DNA of 64,000 nucleotides from Tetraselmis striata (GCA_006384855.1 VCJN01002623.1:29664-93663); one strand, 5' to 3'. Positions 32,261 through 43,854 are shown, counted from the stretch's first letter. Notes: a model not told the origin generated them from the letters alone. Numbers and translations are program-made.

Positions 32261-33634
32261 CCGCGCGAGGCGTGTACGGCGCGCCGGTGGCTGCCAGGGA
32301 CCGCGCCCGTGATAGAGTTGATGTCGACATTCGACGTGTCCCAGCGCTGTCGGGAGCTCACGTGTGAATTGCGCTGCTCAGGGTAGGTGCAGCGCCGCAT
32401 TTTGTGGATGTGTCGGTGTTTGTACACACAGCCGCTGCTCTCCATTGCCCTCATCCCCGTGGGAACGAATTGCACCGGGTGTGGAACTGGGGGGGAAATG
32501 CTGCTCCTCTTTTATACGGTTGCCGACGAAGGACTTCTGGCTCTTCGAAGAGCGCCAATATTTGCCACCCAGATCGGGGTGTCGGCAAAGGCCTCTTGCA
32601 AGTGTGACGGCGTTCGTTGGCATTTTTTACTAATTAGGAACGGTGCTGTACATTTCAAAACCAATACATTACGGGTGCCGCCGCACCTAAGGATATTAGT
32701 ACTCTTACTATAAGTAGCCTCAGGTTGGGGTCGCATGCCATCACCTACAAGAACAGTCGCTATGCTTCCGATATAGTTTCGTCCACCTTTGACCTCTGGC
32801 AGGCAGGCCGGTGCTCTTATTCGCGCAGTGTTCTTATAACCATATGCCGGCACCCGCCGTAAACCAGCATACGCGAATCAACCAATCATGAAACGGCACA
32901 TGTACAACCCGTACCGAGCAGTCACGTACGGCCTATATCCCGTGTATACACAGCCTTACAGGGCAGGGCAGACTCTTGTCATTGTTCTTGTAACTGCGTG
33001 CCAAGAGTAAAACGCAGAAGGGCAGGGGATGTCAGAGGTGCACGTTCGAAAAAATGCGTTCTTCAAAGTGCGACGGCACCTGTACTCCTGTAGCCACCCT
33101 CCCCAAAAAGGCAGCTCGAGTGGGACATAATTTCAACACCTGCAGACTTTGTCATGGAGCCAGTGCATGGCGGACGGACGATGCGCGGAAGGGATGCGAG
33201 TTCATTGGGGCTTGGATCCACAGTTGTCACCTCAAATGAAGCGCCCGCGCGCGTTTTCGCTGTGTATGTGCAGCAGGGGAGGGCGGGGGGTCGAGATATT
33301 TTATTATTTTGCCATGGTGGTCATGGCCTCAGTTTTCCGTCGGGCCCAATATTTAAAAGTCGATAACCAGCACCCTCTGACCGCCCCCCCCCCCCCCCCC
33401 CCCCCCTCCTCCTCTCGACTGCCCAACAAATAACTTACTGCAATGGTGTGACCACGGAAGACGCCACAAATTTATATATCGTTGTCGCTACGACTCGCTG
33501 CTCTTTTCGGTGCATATTAATTTTCAAATCAGCAGCAGCGACGGAGCAAGTGGCGATGCATCACTATCTGCTACTAGGGGTGCCGACGCGGTTATAAAAA
33601 CACTGCGAACTATAAAAACACTGATTCTCAGATG

Positions 33635-33890
33635 AGTAGGGCGGACCTTTTGTGGTGAGCAGTGCCGGGTATTTTGATGGCGCTGTGTTTTAGACGGTGA
33701 TCCAACAGTGCTGGAAATTTTGTCACTGGCCTCCAATTAGTCTGGTGGAATGCTTCGGCAATTTGCTTGTTGACTTTGACGGAGCGTCGCCTACCCAGGG
33801 GTCTCCGTAACTGGATCGCCGGCCGTCGTAGAGACGCTGCGAGGCGTTGCCATCCCTGTTCCCAGGACGAGCGGAGAAAAGCTTACTATA
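33635..33890 (+). repeat. Repeat family B copy
   Basis: GTAGGGCGGACCTTTTGTGG, then GACGGTGATCCAACAGTGCT, TTTGCTTGTTGACTTTGACG and GCGTCGCCTACCCAGGGGTC follow the family in order and end at CCTGTTCCCAGGACGAGCGG. The 5' head of the long copies is absent. Confidence 0.8.
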
Positions 33891-34463
33891 CCTGCTAGAG
33901 GCCAAAAGTAGACGAAGCTGTAGCGGGACTATAGCGAATGTTGTTAAAGCTTCATGTAAGCCCAGTTTAAGGCCTACAAGGGTTCTTATAGGTGTGTCGG
34001 CACCGTATGCAGCTTATTTCTGCTTTCATGACAATATATGCAGCTATGATTACGAAGCATCATTAACTGAGCCATATGGACAGTGGACACCTTTACTGTA
34101 CGTTCAAGCAGCGCATCAACAATGTGCATGGCCTGTAACCCTGTACACCTTCTCGGCAGTGCTGCTGCATCGCGGCGGCAAGCCGCATGCATGTCCCCTG
34201 CGGAGACCGAATAAACCTCAAGTGCACTGTTGAAATTACTTGGTCGGTTCTTTCCAAACAATGTCGGCGACTTTTCGATCCGACCGCGGATGGGGCCTTC
34301 CGCTGACCCCCCCCCCCCACCCCCCCCCCGGGCTTGGAAATTTCGGCAAAATCCCAATTAACATCAAATGAAGCCTATTCGGACCCAATCATATGCGGGT
34401 TCATGCAGCCGGGCCATAAGGCGATTGGCCTGTTGAGATGGAAAACTGGCAGAAAGTTTAATA

Positions 34464-34504
34464 AATTCCAATTTGAATTTGGACTTCAAATTCAAATTGG
34501 AATT
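34464..34504. repeat. 18-bp perfect hairpin
   Basis: AATTCCAATTTGAATTTG at 34,464-34,481, a loop of five bases, and its exact reverse complement at 34,487-34,504. It is AT-rich, outside genes, and has no U-run that would mark a terminator; it could extrude as a cruciform. Confidence 0.9.
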
Positions 34505-34709
34505 GGGTGAGACAGAATTCAATAGGGTATGTCAGAAAGATGCAGTCGCTATATTGCCCCCCCCCCCCCCCCCCAGCAGAGTGTTATTCTGTATTGCACA
34601 TGTACTACCAGTTCTACTACTAGAATTGCGCCCTCCCCCCCCCCCCACCCCCCCGGGGGGCTTAACTATTCTGCAGTTACAATGCCCCGTCGCGACCTGC
34701 ACCTTGTAA

Positions 34710-34952
34710 AGTAAAGTTCGCCCAGGTCATCGACCGAAGCCGCCGCAGCAGCACTTGACCTCTTGCGCCAACCGCAGCCGTAGGCATGGCATAGCCATTA
34801 GAACGTTGCCTCATTCGAACCCGGAAGGGCTAATGCATCAACCGGGTCAACCCGGGACACGCCGGACCGGCCGATGTTGCTCTGAAAAGACGAAGCCGGG
34901 AATCGAACCCAAGACCTCTTGGATAAGAGACCACCGCTCGACCAGAATGTAC
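34710..34952 (-). repeat. tRNA-derived SINE copy
   Basis: The reverse complement shows the tRNA-like head with GGGTTCGATTCCCGGC (B box), the body with GTTGATGCATTAGCCC and the tail ending CGAACTTTACTTTAC. It is more diverged in the middle than the copies at 5.7 and 61.3 kb. Confidence 0.8.
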
Positions 34953-35324
34953 CTTGCGTAATGGGATCTCTGTGCAAGTTTGCTCCCTGTAATAGCATGT
35001 CTCCAGTCTTCGTCATGGGGCTTACGCAGTGCCGCACGGGTCATTGAGCCTTGGGAGAGTACATGGTCATTTTGTCTTCGCCACTCGGGGGGCTAGCAGT
35101 ACTGCAGAGCTCCCGTGGCCTGGCATAAACCAGTCAACCCACTGTCAAGGGGATCTGTTCGGCCTCGTGGTTGACGATTCGGCTCATAGTCATCGCCGGT
35201 TTATGAAGCGTTTTTACATGCTGAATCGCTGCATCGACGCGTTGGTCGTCGATTGATCTCGCGGGAGTATATCCGGGTTGGCGATCTGCTATGGTGCCGA
35301 CCCTTCCTTCCCGCAACGGCGGTG

Positions 35325-38082
35325 TCATTCGTACTTGATGCCCTTGCCGAGGAACAGCGCGCTGGTGAAGCCGGTGAGGCCCACCACGGCCGCGCCCGCC
35401 ATGCCGACCGCAAAGGGTTTGAGCCCCACGCCCTTGAAGACGGAAAAGCTGGTGCTGAGCCCCACCGCCGCCATGGCGGTCGCCAGCAGCTGGCCGGAGG
35501 CGTCGGCGCCGACGGCGGCCGTGGCGGCCTTCCACTGCGCCTCCGACATCTGCCCAAACCCGGCGGTGGCGTCGCCCGCGGAGCGGAGGCCCGCCATGGC
35601 GAGGAAGCCGAAGATGAAGGGCGGGAAGAGCGTGGTGAGGGGGGTGCGCGCGGTGGCGCCCGCGGAGGCGTGCATGTAGGTGAGCGCGGGGATGACGGCG
35701 GCGAGGCACACGTTGCGCATGAGCTTGGTGACGGCCGCCACCTTGAGCGCGGTCTCGTCCTGGTACATCTGCGCGTACGTCAGGCCGGCGCCCATGACCT
35801 GCGAGGTGTCGTGGATGGCGGTGCCGAGGAACAGGCCGACCTGCTCCGAGGTGTCCAGCAGGTGGTGCGCGGCCACGGGGTAGGCCAGCATGCCAAACAG
35901 GCCAAACGCCACCACGTTGGCCACCGCGTACGCCACCTCCTGCTGATTGGCCTGCGCCGGAGGGACACACCCGCGAATCAGCCGCCCGGTGCCCACGGCA
36001 ACCGGAGGGGCCCAACCATATCAACGTCAACGTATTAAATACCTACAAACGACAGGCCTGTTGCTTTAGACGGTGTTCCAACAGCGACGGAAATTCTGTC
36101 ACTGGCCTTTAATTAGTCTTGCAGAATAGAATGCTTCGGCGGTTTGCTTGTTGACTATAACGGAGCGTCGCCTACCCAGGGCTTTCCCTAACTAGATCGC
36201 TGCCTAAACGGTCGCCGTAGAGACGCTGCAAGGGTTTCATTGGTGCCATTAGTCCTGTCCCGGGACGGAAAAAAAGCAGGCGTGTCGCCGGGGTTGTGCG
36301 TAAGTACTGTTACACTGCACTGCTGAACTTAATTACGCCGACCCAGTTCAGCGACTCTGAGGAATCACAGAATCCTTGGCGGGGGTAATTATATTTACAA
36401 GTATAATTACAATCACAATTATAATTAAACTCATACAAATTATGACTGTAACTATAGCTATAATTATGATTATAATTATACTAAGGAGGGAAGAGAGCCC
36501 CCCTCCCTGAGCGTAACTCAAGAATGCAACGGAAGTACCCCAGTTAAGCTGAGTTTGACATGTAAACGCAGCCCAAGCTGCCACACACAGATGTCATGGC
36601 CAAAGTTGCCGTAAACTGCCGGAAGTCCATGTGAGTTTGCCACTCAGATCCCTAGGTGGCTAAAAGGCATCACCCGGCCCCGATTGGGCGCCTGGCTGTA
36701 GGTTTGTCTTAACTTATAAACGTAATAATTTATTGAAGTTGGTTTGGCTCCAAATGGACTTCCGCACACCCTGGCATATAACCACACAAGAGCCTCATAG
36801 CGGGGGGGGGGGGGGGGGGGCACTTGGATGGCGGGGGCGAGCGCGGTGATGGCGGTGACGCCGCAGATGCTGGTGCCCGCGGCTGTGAGGGAGCCCAGGC
36901 GGGCGGGCAGCCCCAGGCGGGCGTTGAGCCAGAGCACGGAGCCCAGGCCGGCGGCGATGGAGGCCGCCACCACCGGCACGCCCGCGGCCCCCAGCTTCAT
37001 CACCTCCACCGCGCTCAGCTTGGCGCCCACGCACACGATGCCGGCCTGCAGCACCGCCTTGGAGCAGAAGCGCAGGCCGGGCTGCAGCACAGGCAGCGCG
37101 GAGACGGGGAGTGCCAGGTTGTTGATGCCGAGGCCCAGCAGGATGGCCACCGGGACCGCGGAGATTGGGCTCGGGCCGTCTGCGCAGGGCGGTGACGCGC
37201 CGCGTCGTCAGGTGGCTCGCAGATGGCGGCATGCACCACAGCGGGGCGAAGGCCATGGTATGGTGGGTGCTGCCAGCGCCGTGCCAAAGCATGGCAGACG
37301 GCGCCATACATATAATATATAATGGTCATGTGCAAGTATGAATTTCTTTGTTTCTGTATTCATTATGATTAATATAGAGAGCACAGTCATGAAGTCTGGA
37401 TGGCCAAATGTAGAGGTATATAATACATCCCCGTCGATACAGGGTGTACATATATTGCGATTATAGACGGATATAGGGTAATGATGGTAATAATAGGCTA
37501 GCTACATATAGCTACATATAAGAACGGTATATGTTAGCTTTGGTGGTGGTGCGCTTTCCCTGCCTAACACAGTTGGCCTGGCGGCAGTCCGGCGTTTACG
37601 GTAGCTCTCGTAGTGCCCTCTCCGTCCCCGTGTCCCATACATGAGCCGGGCGGGGCGGGGCGGCGCGCACCTCCCAGGCCCTGCGCCGCCATCATCGCCC
37701 CGCCCAGCCACTCCGCACCGACAGCGCCCACCTGCGCCACGGCGCCCGCCAACGCCAGACCCGGCAGGATCTTCGCCGCCCGGGTAAGAAACCCGCTGTT
37801 GTCTCCCGCCGGTGGAGGTTTTGGGGGCACCCCGCCGCTGGGTGCCGCCGATGGCGCGGAGGAGGGAGAGGAGGGCTGCTTGGCCGAGGACCCCGTGGCA
37901 TGCCGCCGACCCACCGAAATCGGGACGCCGCCCGGCCTACGCCCGTGAGCGGCGACCTTCCGGCACGTCGATGGGGCCGCCAGGGGAGGCGTCGGCAGCA
38001 GCGCGACGGGCCCGCCGTGGGCGGTGGGGCGAGGCGCGCGGGCAAGGCCGGACAGCCCGCGGCGGAGCGCGGCGGCGGACAT
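35325..38082 (-). CDS. YeiH/UPF0324 family membrane protein (putative sulfate exporter family)
   Basis: A polytopic inner-membrane transporter family, best known from bacteria, that is thought to export an anion such as sulfate. Three exons join in phase: 38082-37671, 37179-36824 and 35951-35325, giving 464 residues. Residues 1-95 are Ala/Arg/Ser/Pro-rich with few acids, as in organelle transit peptides. Membrane segments follow: ILPGLALAGAVAQVGAVGAE, VAILLGLGINNLALPV, LQAGIVCVGAKLS, GVPVVAASIAAGLGSVLWLN, the conserved GTSICGVTAITALAPAI, then VAYAVANVVAFGLFGMLAYP, GLFLGTAIHDTSQVMGAGLT and, at the end, GLTGFTSALFLGKGIKYE. GTSICG and AIHDTSQV are hallmarks of the family. An upstream in-frame ATG at 38,118 would add 12 residues. 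The second intron holds a family B repeat. A TGTAA poly(A) signal (minus strand, 35,214-35,218) lies about 110 bases after the stop. Confidence 0.88.
36055..36275 (+). repeat. Repeat family B copy with A-tail
   Basis: GACGGTGTTCCAACAGCGAC, TTTGCTTGTTGACTATAACG, GAGCGTCGCCTACCCAGGGC and TCCTGTCCCGGGACGGAAAA follow the family in order and end in an A-run. It is inserted in the second intron of the exporter gene, antisense to it. Confidence 0.85.
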
Positions 38083-38673
38083 AGTAGCCGCGCCCCTACT
38101 GGCGAGGCGGTCCGGCAAGACAGCCTGCCCGAACGGCAGTGCTGGCGACGATGCTGGCTGGCCGGACGCCGCAAGTCCGACACGACTCGGCCGCCTCCAC
38201 CACGTGTCGGGAATCCGCTGCTACGATAGAGGGGTGTTTGGGTTGCTTCTCCTCTTTCGCAACCCTAGGTGGCGAGTCGAGCGAAGCTGCTGCCCTGAGC
38301 AAGTCCGTGCCGTGCAATCCATAAGGCGGTCGGTTGCTTTGTTAAGCGAGCAAGGGGAATGGGGCCGGGCGCCGCGGGGATCGAGTAGTACAGGTACCGC
38401 TGTTAAAATAGTACTGGTACCCGGAACCCGTACGGGTACCATTACCCCTGCTTTTAGCTGAGTTTTTCTTACCGGCCTTCTGGTAATTGACAGTACCGCC
38501 TGGTACGGCGGTACGAATGGCCGCCGGGGTAGTACCGGGATAGGATGTATGCACTGTTATTACCGGTATCATCTGTGTTTTACTGTGGCGGGAGACGACA
38601 TAGATGAAATGGTAGCATCGTAGTAGTAGCGTGTGTGTTTGTGTGTGTGGCGCACAAGCTATTAATGCGGTGG

Positions 38674-38675
<2 letters not shown>

Positions 38676-38728
<53 letters not shown>
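38676..38728. repeat. (AC)n microsatellite
   Basis: About 26 uninterrupted AC units, preceded at 38,632-38,649 by a short GT run of opposite sense. Confidence 0.95.
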
Positions 38729-38729
<1 letters not shown>

Positions 38730-38999
38730 GGCACCTAGCGCTCACACTTGCTAGTTTACATTCTCCAGCGGGAATTCGAAAATCAGCCGTGTGCGCCTTG
38801 CAACCCCACTGGATGGCGCGGAACCAGATGGTGCCACATGGTGGACACTTGGATTTTCTTTGGGCTCTCTGGTGGTAGTGCCGGTGGTGCGCTTTGCCAT
38901 CGACACCCACGTCTAGGAGATGCCCCAAAATGATGTAAGCGTAATCGAGGCAACATCCGCATCAAAAGCAAAACTACTTTCGAATTGCGGTAGCGTGAT

Positions 39000-39080
39000 T
39001 TTTTTTCGCCCCCGGGACAGGACTGGCACCAGTGAAACCCTTGCAGCGTCTCTACGACGGCCGTTTAGGCAGCAATCCAG
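39000..39080 (-). repeat. Repeat family B, 3' fragment
   Basis: TTTTTTTTCGCCCCCGGGAC, AGGACTGGCACCAGTGAAAC and GCAGCGTCTCTACGACGGCC form the reverse complement of the family's A-tailed end. Confidence 0.8.
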
Positions 39081-40244
39081 TAGCGTAGCGTGATGTTATC
39101 GCGATGATATTATATATATATATATATATATGCTCATAGCTAGTGGCCTCGGGTACAGTGGTACACCTCGTACATCACGTAGTACTCATAGCAAATATAT
39201 ACATCGTAATTGTCACACTGTGTCCCTCATCTCAAGTGAGACCAACTCTCAGGTTGAGTTGGGAAACAACGCCCTCCTCTAGCTCCGGAATCGGGAACAC
39301 ATGCTCCGAAACCAATGTAACAATTGTGGCAACATCCGTCTCAACAACATCACGCTCGCCATGCGGGCAACCTGATATCGCAAATACACTCGTAGTCACC
39401 TCATATATGTACCCATCGTAGTTACACTTTCACGCTACTAGTAACATGTGTATGGACATCGTAATTTACACATAATAAGAGCCGTCCACATGGGGTTGCC
39501 AGATCCCGCGAGCGTCGTCCTCGCCGGCAACCGCACCCGCAGTTGGCTGAAAGCCTCGAACACTGGTTGCGTATGGCTGACGGGATGTGCACTATACGGG
39601 GGTCTGGGGCTGCAACTTTGTGCAGCTTATTCTGCACGACACCGGCATGGTTGTTATTAGCGTCTCGCATGTACAAATGGCGCTGTGGTTGCGCGGTATA
39701 TGACTGTTTTCACACCCGCCTACATGCGAACACATAACAAATATTTTTTGTGACCTGTGGATTCAAATAATTAAATGATATGGACACAGCGCTTTTGAGC
39801 CCCAAGTATTTCCGCCAGCAACCCCACATCATGCCCTGACATGAACCCTTCCAAGGGGTATATGCGGATTTTCTGTAATCCTATAAACATGTAACACAAA
39901 ATATCATTGTTTCATAGAACCTCTAGAAATGATGAAAGCATGTACATGGGTATGTTTTCTCGAAAGCATACCCTGGAACATGTTGGTTTCCCTGCAAAGC
40001 TAGCGAGCAAGAGGATCGCGAGGTGGTTGAATGAGTGCGATCATGTCCACAAGGAGGATGATTATGGGCGTGAGGACCCTCGGGTGAATGAGCTAGGGTT
40101 GGAGGTTCACGTGGGCGGCGAGCGGCCGCTACCTTTGCCTCTACCTTTTCGACGTTGTGGTATGCTGCCTGTGAACGCTTACAATTGGGTAATTACATGT
40201 TCTGCGCCCGCAGTTTCCGGTGGGGCCGGCCAAGCAGCGGCGGG

Positions 40245-42118
40245 GGCTTTATTTCGGTATTTCGGAACGCGGAGTGCGGTACGCGTAAGCACGGGAAGTG
40301 TTACGAGGTTCCTTTCTGAAAAGATCATTCGACAATGTGTTGATAATCTCACAGGGGGGCGCTTACATGGGTGTGTAGGAGAAGTCCTATCACTGAGTAA
40401 AAGCGGCGAAGACGCCGCTGCGCTCCCCGGAGCGGGCGGGCGGGAGATGCTGAAAATACTAGGTGATGTGAACAACAACCTCGGCTGTCCCCCTAGTTTC
40501 TACCGAACGCAATGCGTTTCTAGACAGCCCCGGGAGCACCCCCAGGTCTGCTGACAATTGGCCCTCCTCACGGATCCAATTACCATTTACTATTCATTAT
40601 AACTGTTCTTTTCTAATAATTCTTGATCTTGAGCTTTGTTCACCTTATTCTTCATCTCTGCAGAAAACCGCTGTGGCCCTGGCCCACAGGCCACCACCAA
40701 ACATGCCTTTCTGAGTAGATAATGAGGCAATGTGGTGGTAACCTCACAAGGGGCCGCTTACATGGGTGTGTAGGAGAAGTCCTGCCACTGAGTAACAATG
40801 GTGTCTGTGAAGACGCCGCTGCACTCCCATTGGTACAGTGAAGAGGCAGTTTAGAGGGCGGCAATGAGCCGAAGAATCTCGGTGGCATGTGCATTGAAGT
40901 GGCGAAGACGCCGCTGCACTCCCCGGAGCGGGCGGGCGGGAGATGCTGAAAATACTAGGTGATGTGAACAACAACCCCGGCTGCTCCCCTAGTTTCTAAC
41001 GAACGCAATGCGTTTCTAGACAACCCCGAGAGCACCCCCAGGTCTGCTGACAATTGGCCCCCTCACGGATCCAACTACCACTTACTAATCATTACAACTT
41101 TATTTTTGCTAATAATTCTTGGTCGTGAGCTTCTTTTGCCCCATCCTTCATCTGCAGAAAACCGGTGTGGCCAGGCCACCACCAAACATGCCTTTCTGAG
41201 GGGATCATGAGGCAATGTGTTGGTAACCTCACAAGGGGGGGCCTTACATGGGTGTGTAGGAGAAGTCCTGCCACTAAGTAACATCGGTGTCTGTGAAGAC
41301 GCCGCTGCACTCCCATTGGTCCAGTGAAGAGGCAGTTTAGAGGCGGGTGGCGATGAGCCGAAAAATCTCGGTGGCATCTGTATTGAAGTAGGCGTCCGGT
41401 GCATACTGGCGGCACGCCCAGTGCCCGACGCGTGGACGATGACCCGTGCGGACCTGTAGCGGTCCCAAAGCCACTGCGCGAGGGACTTGCGCCCGGAGTG
41501 ACTGCCGACACGGTCCAGGACAGTCGTCCGGGTGGCGGGGTCGCGGAAGGCGCGCGCGTAAGCGGCCTTGAACGCCGAGTTGAAGCCCGAGTAGGGGGTA
41601 GTGTGGAAGGTCTGGGGCCCGACGCGGGAGGACTTGGGGGCGGCCAGCAGGCGGCTTCACGCGGAGGTAGTCTTCGAGCATGTCGACCGGGCGGACAGCC
41701 AGGCAAGGCACGTGGTTGGGGATGTAGGCGAAGCACTCGTGCCGGGCGTCGACGTTCTTGTTGTCGTCCACGCGCAAGCGGATGTAGCGGTAGCCCAGCT
41801 CCCCGCGTTGAAGAGCACGCGGACAGCGCTGAGTTCCGAGTAGAACACGGCGCCGGAGCCGGACACGCGGTAGTCGCCGGTGAGCGCCGCGACGGGCTTC
41901 ATTGCGACGGAGGCACCCCAAGTTCAGGAAGGAGATGCACAGGCGCTGGTGCCTGCGGAAAGTCGACGACCGTGAGAAGCCGCGATGCAACACAGTGTGG
42001 ACTCCGGGATCCGCAGAGGGAGAATATCGGCCCTTGGCGGTGGCGCGACATTTCGGTATTTTCTAGCGCAAAGTGCGGTACGCGTAAGCGCGGGAAGTGT
42101 TTTGAGGTTCCATGCGGG
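40245..42118 (-). mobile_element. Small broken mobile element with repeated end, perhaps tyrosine-recombinase type
   Basis: A minus-strand coding relic at about 42.0-41.35 kb includes GELGYRYIRLRVDDNKNVDA and HECFAYIPNHVPCLAVRPVD, and ends near HWACRQYAPDAYFNTDATEI. The style recalls tyrosine-recombinase proteins of DIRS or Crypton elements, but I cannot confirm it. The element's end is present three times in tandem (from about 40,320, 40,716 and 41,199). A block of about 65 bases (GTGCGGTACGCGTAAGC then GGGAAGTGTT) occurs at both outer edges, near 40,247-40,312 and 42,045-42,110. It looks broken, with a few interruptions; the tandem copies differ by several percent, which suggests moderate age. 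Confidence 0.5.
40320..41390 (+). repeat. Three tandem copies of an element end (unit about 400-480 bases)
   Basis: Each copy begins with AATGTG(T/G)TGGTAACCTCACA or a close variant, followed by TTACATGGGTGTGTAGGAGA and GAAGTCCT. Copies 1 and 2 also share GAGATGCTGAAAATACTAGG, GAACGCAATGCGTTTCTAGA and CCACCACCAAACATGCCTTT. Copy 3 continues into the coding relic. Confidence 0.85.
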
Positions 42119-42119
42119 G

Positions 42120-43021
42120 GGCGAGGGGCATGACACAGCAGCGTAGACATATAGCACCCCGAGCAACATTATTGACTATCGTGCTGCATACAATCCACAT
42201 ACCGTACCTAACATAAATAGCTGTGTCACACTATACATTTTAACGTGTCGAAAACCAACACTGCAAACGTTCAATGCAACACCGCTGAATGTGTGTCGCT
42301 GGAGTACTTTTCCGGCAACGTGCCGTACCTTGATACATAAATAAAACATTGTCGTAGCGTCGGAACACTGTCGACTATTTCACAAATGCAAAGAGAATGC
42401 TGTGTGCGGAAAATCAGCATCCTGCTCTGAGATGCTTTGGAAAACTATACGCCAATTACACATGCATAATTTAGGGGAGGGTCCACATGTGTGTCAAATC
42501 CCATATGCCCAGACACCCAAAACCCAACCCCTAACCCCCAAACAACCCTAAACAATCCGACCCTAAAACCCCAACATATGGATCCTTGCATATTTTATAT
42601 GGATGATTGTGGTAAATTTGTGGTAAACAACGCTGGAAGGGTGGCAACACACGGCTAGGGCAGGCCCCGTCATTCAAGTTGTTGTCACCTACGCGCTAGT
42701 ATGGATGCGTGTGGTAAATACGCCAAAGACCAAGTCCATGCAGAGCTGTATTAAATGAGCGCTGCTGCGGCGCTGCGCCAATGGGTACTACTGGTACCCC
42801 GTCCAGCATGATGCTGCAAGGCTGCAGCGCGTGCGACGGAGCGCTACGTGTGCCTGTATGATGTAGATCTGTATTATCCCCGTGTGATGGTGCCATTCAT
42901 CGTGTGGCGGCCATCAGGGCAGAAGGACCCAGCGTGGCTGCCTACTACCTTTCCAGGCTTATACCCCCTTCTGTCCTGGCTTGAGCCACGAATGCGTATT
43001 CCAGCACCGTGGGGCTCCTGC
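42120..43021. other. Intergenic stretch, no gene seen
   Basis: Apart from the telomere-like array and a family C repeat near 42,630-42,705 I see no coding or structured feature. Confidence 0.5.
42515..42577. repeat. Degenerate telomere-like array (CCCTAAA type)
   Basis: CCCAACCCCTAACCCCCAAA, ACAACCCTAAACAATCCGAC and CCTAAAACCCC are variants of the plant/green-algal telomere unit, in an interior position. Single units also occur at 48,588-48,604, 60,780-60,800 and 63,960. Confidence 0.6.
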
Positions 43022-43402
43022 TCAAGGCTCCGCAGCCCGCTCGATGCCGGTGGGGATGCCCGACGATGGTGTCGAGGGGCCAGCCTGCGCCTCCCCAGCC
43101 GCCGCCTCCTCCTCCTCCTCCTCCTCCTCCTGGATCTGCGAGAACTTGGAGGGGAACTTCGACTTGCGCAGCATGTCCTGCAGCCGCTCCTCCGCGACGT
43201 CCTCCAGCTTGGTGCGGACCTGGGGAAAGTCGGTGAGCACCTCCTCCAGGGCGGTCTTCGTCAGCACATACACCTCGCAGTCGCTGATGGCGGCGACGGT
43301 CGCAGAGCGCGGCGCGTGCAGCAGCAGCCCGATCTCGCCAAAGTAGTTGCCCTTGTTCAGCGTCACAATCTCGATGCCATTCTTAGAGATGCGAACCGAG
43401 CC
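43022..43402 (-). CDS. Last exon of a cyclic-nucleotide-binding-domain protein
   Basis: After a CAG acceptor the minus-strand frame reads GSVRISKNGIEIVTLNKGNY, then FGEIGLLLHAPRSATVAAIS, the phosphate-binding cassette (GEIGLL-x(3)-PRSATV). It continues DCEVYVLTKTALEEVLTDFP and a helix that ends in eight Glu residues and a Ser/Pro tail. The domain's first beta strands must lie on upstream exons, further right. Intact FGE and RSA residues suggest real cAMP or cGMP binding. The C-terminal position of the domain and the DFPQVRTKLEDVAEERL helix fit an ion channel or a cyclic-nucleotide effector more than a PKA regulatory subunit. No upstream exon is visible in the next 6 kb; the 5' exons at 49.4-49.7 kb on the same strand are a speculative partner. 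Confidence 0.75.
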   Translation of the reverse strand, partial: GSVRISKNGIEIVTLNKGNYFGEIGLLLHAPRSATVAAISDCEVYVLTKTALEEVLTDFPQVRTKLEDVAEERLQDMLRKSKFPSKFSQIQEEEEEEEEAAAGEAQAGPSTPSSGIPTGIERAAEP

Positions 43403-43557
43403 CTGCAGGGGACAGGGTGGGAGGATGGGTGGCAGAAGAGGAGGGGGGGAGAGGAGAAGGGGGGGGGGGGTGTTTAGTCGATTGAGGAAGGGTACATGAG
43501 ACTGGCTGGTACACACGCAGCGGCAGGTATACTCACCAGTCTATCAGGATGGAAGCT

Positions 43558-43850
43558 CGGCAATACGAATACGAATACGAATACGAATAGGAATACGGAT
43601 ACGAATACAAATACGAAACGAAACGAATAGAAACGAAACGAATAGAAACGAATAGAAACGAAACGAATAGAAACGAATAGAATAGAATAGAAACGAATAG
43701 AAACGAAACTAATAGAAACGAAACGAATAGAATGGAAACAAATAGAAACGAATAGAAACGAATAGAAACGAATAGAAACGAATAGAAACGAATAGAAACG
43801 AATAGAATAGAATAGAATAGAATAGAATAGAATAGAATAGAATAGAATAT
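43558..43850. repeat. Pentanucleotide/decanucleotide satellite
   Basis: The array passes from GAATAC units through mixed GAAACGAATA units to pure GAATA units. The change in unit along the array suggests repeated local expansion. It lies just upstream of the cyclic-nucleotide-binding exon. Confidence 0.95.
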
Positions 43851-43854
43851 CTGT

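Larger units (their letters stand above)
32261..35324. other. Intergenic stretch filled with short repeats
   Basis: It holds a family B repeat (33,635-33,890), a SINE (34,710-34,952), an 18-bp hairpin (34,464-34,504), and C-runs near 33,384-33,405, 34,308-34,329 and 34,558-34,574. I see no gene. Confidence 0.5.
38119..40200. other. Intergenic stretch with simple repeats, no gene seen
   Basis: It contains an (AC)n microsatellite at 38,676-38,728, a family B 3' fragment at 39,000-39,080 (minus strand) and a short (AT)n run near 39,110-39,131. The promoter of the exporter gene should lie at its left edge. Confidence 0.5.

Noticed and set aside
34464-34504. Transcription terminator hairpin
   Set aside because: Perfect hairpin, but it is not behind any gene and pol II does not use such terminators; recorded only as an inverted repeat.
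35253-36038. Long plus-strand His/Arg/Gly-rich frame of 261 residues
   Set aside because: Exact shadow of the third exon of the YeiH-type exporter.
36795-37335. Overlapping frames on both strands rich in Arg/Pro/Gly
   Set aside because: Shadows of the exporter's second exon; only one frame shows membrane segments and correct phases.
43558-43850. CRISPR-like array
   Set aside because: It is a simple 5- and 10-base repeat without unique spacers, in a eukaryotic genome.
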